Part shown: in pieces, positions 63,255 through 64,000 of the stretch | How positions within the stretch are numbered: position 1 is the first letter of the stretch | Layout of the letters: each line of letters starts with the position of its first letter | NCBI RefSeq assembly: GCF_026625705.1 | Contig: NZ_CP113059.1 | Location: forward strand, 1,860,001 to 1,924,000 | DNA from: Pedobacter sp. SL55 | GTDB taxonomy: Bacteria > Bacteroidota > Bacteroidia > Sphingobacteriales > Sphingobacteriaceae | DNA: 64,000 bases | Reading direction: 5' to 3' | The notes under the pieces: generated by a model | What the model was told of the DNA's origin: nothing | The model's input: the letters and a program-made list of their open reading frames with translations, nothing else | Databases searched by the model: none | Program-made: the position numbers and the translations under genes

Positions 63255-64000
63255 ATGTTGCTTACCGATACCCATACCCATCAATATTACGAGAAAGATT
63301 TAGCGAAAAGAGAAGAACAAATGCAACGTTGTTTTGCTAACGGCGTAAAAAGGTTGTTCTTGCCTAACGTAGATGTAGCTTCTATTGCCATGATTGATGA
63401 AATGGTAAAAACTTATCCAGAAAATTGTTTTGCTATGGCTGGCTTGCATCCCTGCGATGTGAAAGAAGATTATCAATCGGTGTTGGCGGAAATTTATGCT
63501 AGCATAGCTGAAAGAAAGATTTATGCCATTGGCGAAATTGGTATTGACCTGTATTGGGATAAAACCACCTTAGCTATTCAGCAAGATGCCTTTAAACAAC
63601 AAATAGAATGGGCTAAGCAATTGGATTTACCTTTTGTGATTCATTGCAGAGAAGCTTTTGATGAAGTTTTTGAAGTGCTAGAAGAAACGAAGCACGAAAA
63701 AATGCGAGGTATTTTTCATTGTTTTACGGGTAATGTAGAACAAGGAAAAAGAGCTATAGATTTAGGTTTTTACTTAGGTATTGGGGGCGTAGTAACGTAC
63801 AAAAAAGCAGGCTTGGATTTGGTGCTTTCTGAAATTCCGTTAGAGCATATTGTTTTGGAAACAGATTCGCCTTTTTTGGCTCCAGTGCCTTTTAGAGGTA
63901 AGCCAAACGAAAGTAGTTACCTAGTACATATTGCCCAAAAAGTAGCAGATATTTACGTTAAGGATGTGGAGGAGATTGCTGAAATTACTACAGAAAATTC
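63255..64000 (+). CDS. TatD family metal-dependent hydrolase/DNase (3' partial)
   Basis: The frame is open from ATG 63255 to the window end, 248 codons, and the family usually has about 255-265 residues, so only the C-terminus is missing. TIM-barrel metallohydrolase: DTHTHQYYEKD near the start (first metal His pair), FAMAGLHPCDVKED, AIGEIGIDLYWDK (metal Glu), FVIHCREAFDE (metal His), FHCFTGNVEQ (metal His) and LETDSPFLAP (metal Asp). TatD acts as a 3'-5' exonuclease, or as D-aminoacyl-tRNA-type hydrolase in some reports. The start follows a TAACTTTG box at four bases. Confidence 0.93.
   Translation, partial: MLLTDTHTHQYYEKDLAKREEQMQRCFANGVKRLFLPNVDVASIAMIDEMVKTYPENCFAMAGLHPCDVKEDYQSVLAEIYASIAERKIYAIGEIGIDLYWDKTTLAIQQDAFKQQIEWAKQLDLPFVIHCREAFDEVFEVLEETKHEKMRGIFHCFTGNVEQGKRAIDLGFYLGIGGVVTYKKAGLDLVLSEIPLEHIVLETDSPFLAPVPFRGKPNESSYLVHIAQKVADIYVKDVEEIAEITTEN

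Overview
The window looks like a chromosome segment of a Bacteroidota bacterium, most likely a Sphingobacteriaceae member close to Pedobacter. Evidence: a SusC/SusD pair, type IX secretion (T9SS) C-terminal sorting domains, a PorP/SprF protein, Bacteroidota promoter boxes (TAnnTTTG) instead of sigma70 hexamers, serine palmitoyltransferase with a sphingolipid gene set, a bacillithiol-type YtxJ protein, low GC and weak Shine-Dalgarno sequences. No rRNA, tRNA, CRISPR, prophage, plasmid or transposase gene was recognised.

Layout. 1-6954: SusC (5' end outside the window), SusD and a secreted GH65 alpha-glucosidase. 7134-11997: a membrane protein of unknown function, pirin, a SulP transporter and FabV enoyl reductase. 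12212-14780: a TPR histidine kinase and a LuxR-type response regulator split by a frameshift at a T_TTT_TTA heptamer. 14971-26640: a 3569-residue T9SS type B surface protein with its PorP/SprF partner. 26976-30575: an FG-GAP/Ig-like protein with a T9SS type A tail. 30889-35012: uvrA and lipA amid palindromic repeats. 35404-40223: a lipoprotein, a second TPR histidine kinase, DUF4256 and YdeI-type proteins.

40366-51793 (all minus strand) is the highlight: a ten-gene locus that appears to encode a nearly complete bacterial inositol-phosphosphingolipid pathway. In transcription order it holds serine palmitoyltransferase, a GNAT-type candidate ceramide synthase, an SDR candidate ketosphinganine/ceramide reductase, myo-inositol-phosphate synthase, a PgpA-like phosphatase, GtrA, a frameshifted DUF5686 outer-membrane protein, a CDP-alcohol phosphotransferase fused to DUF4833, an Scs7/FA2H-like fatty acid hydroxylase and an Aur1-like PAP2 transferase. 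It mirrors the yeast LCB/TSC10/LAG1/INO1/PIS1/SCS7/AUR1 route with bacterial enzymes. An AraC regulator is divergent from it.

52376-64000 is mostly housekeeping: OsmC, malate:quinone oxidoreductase, YtxJ with a 40-aa lipoprotein, lumazine synthase, a YfgM-like TPR protein, RecF, DUF721, a 58-aa lipoprotein, two FKBP isomerases, Ndk, an NrnA-like DHH phosphoesterase and TatD (cut by the window end). Intergenic regions carry several families of short palindromes. A perfect (CCCTAAA)13 array, identical to the plant telomere unit, lies between ndk and the DHH gene. Five genes share the geometry TAnnTTTR/TAnnTTAG-N4-ATG, which predicts leaderless mRNAs.

All family names come from motif recognition by eye; no database search was run.
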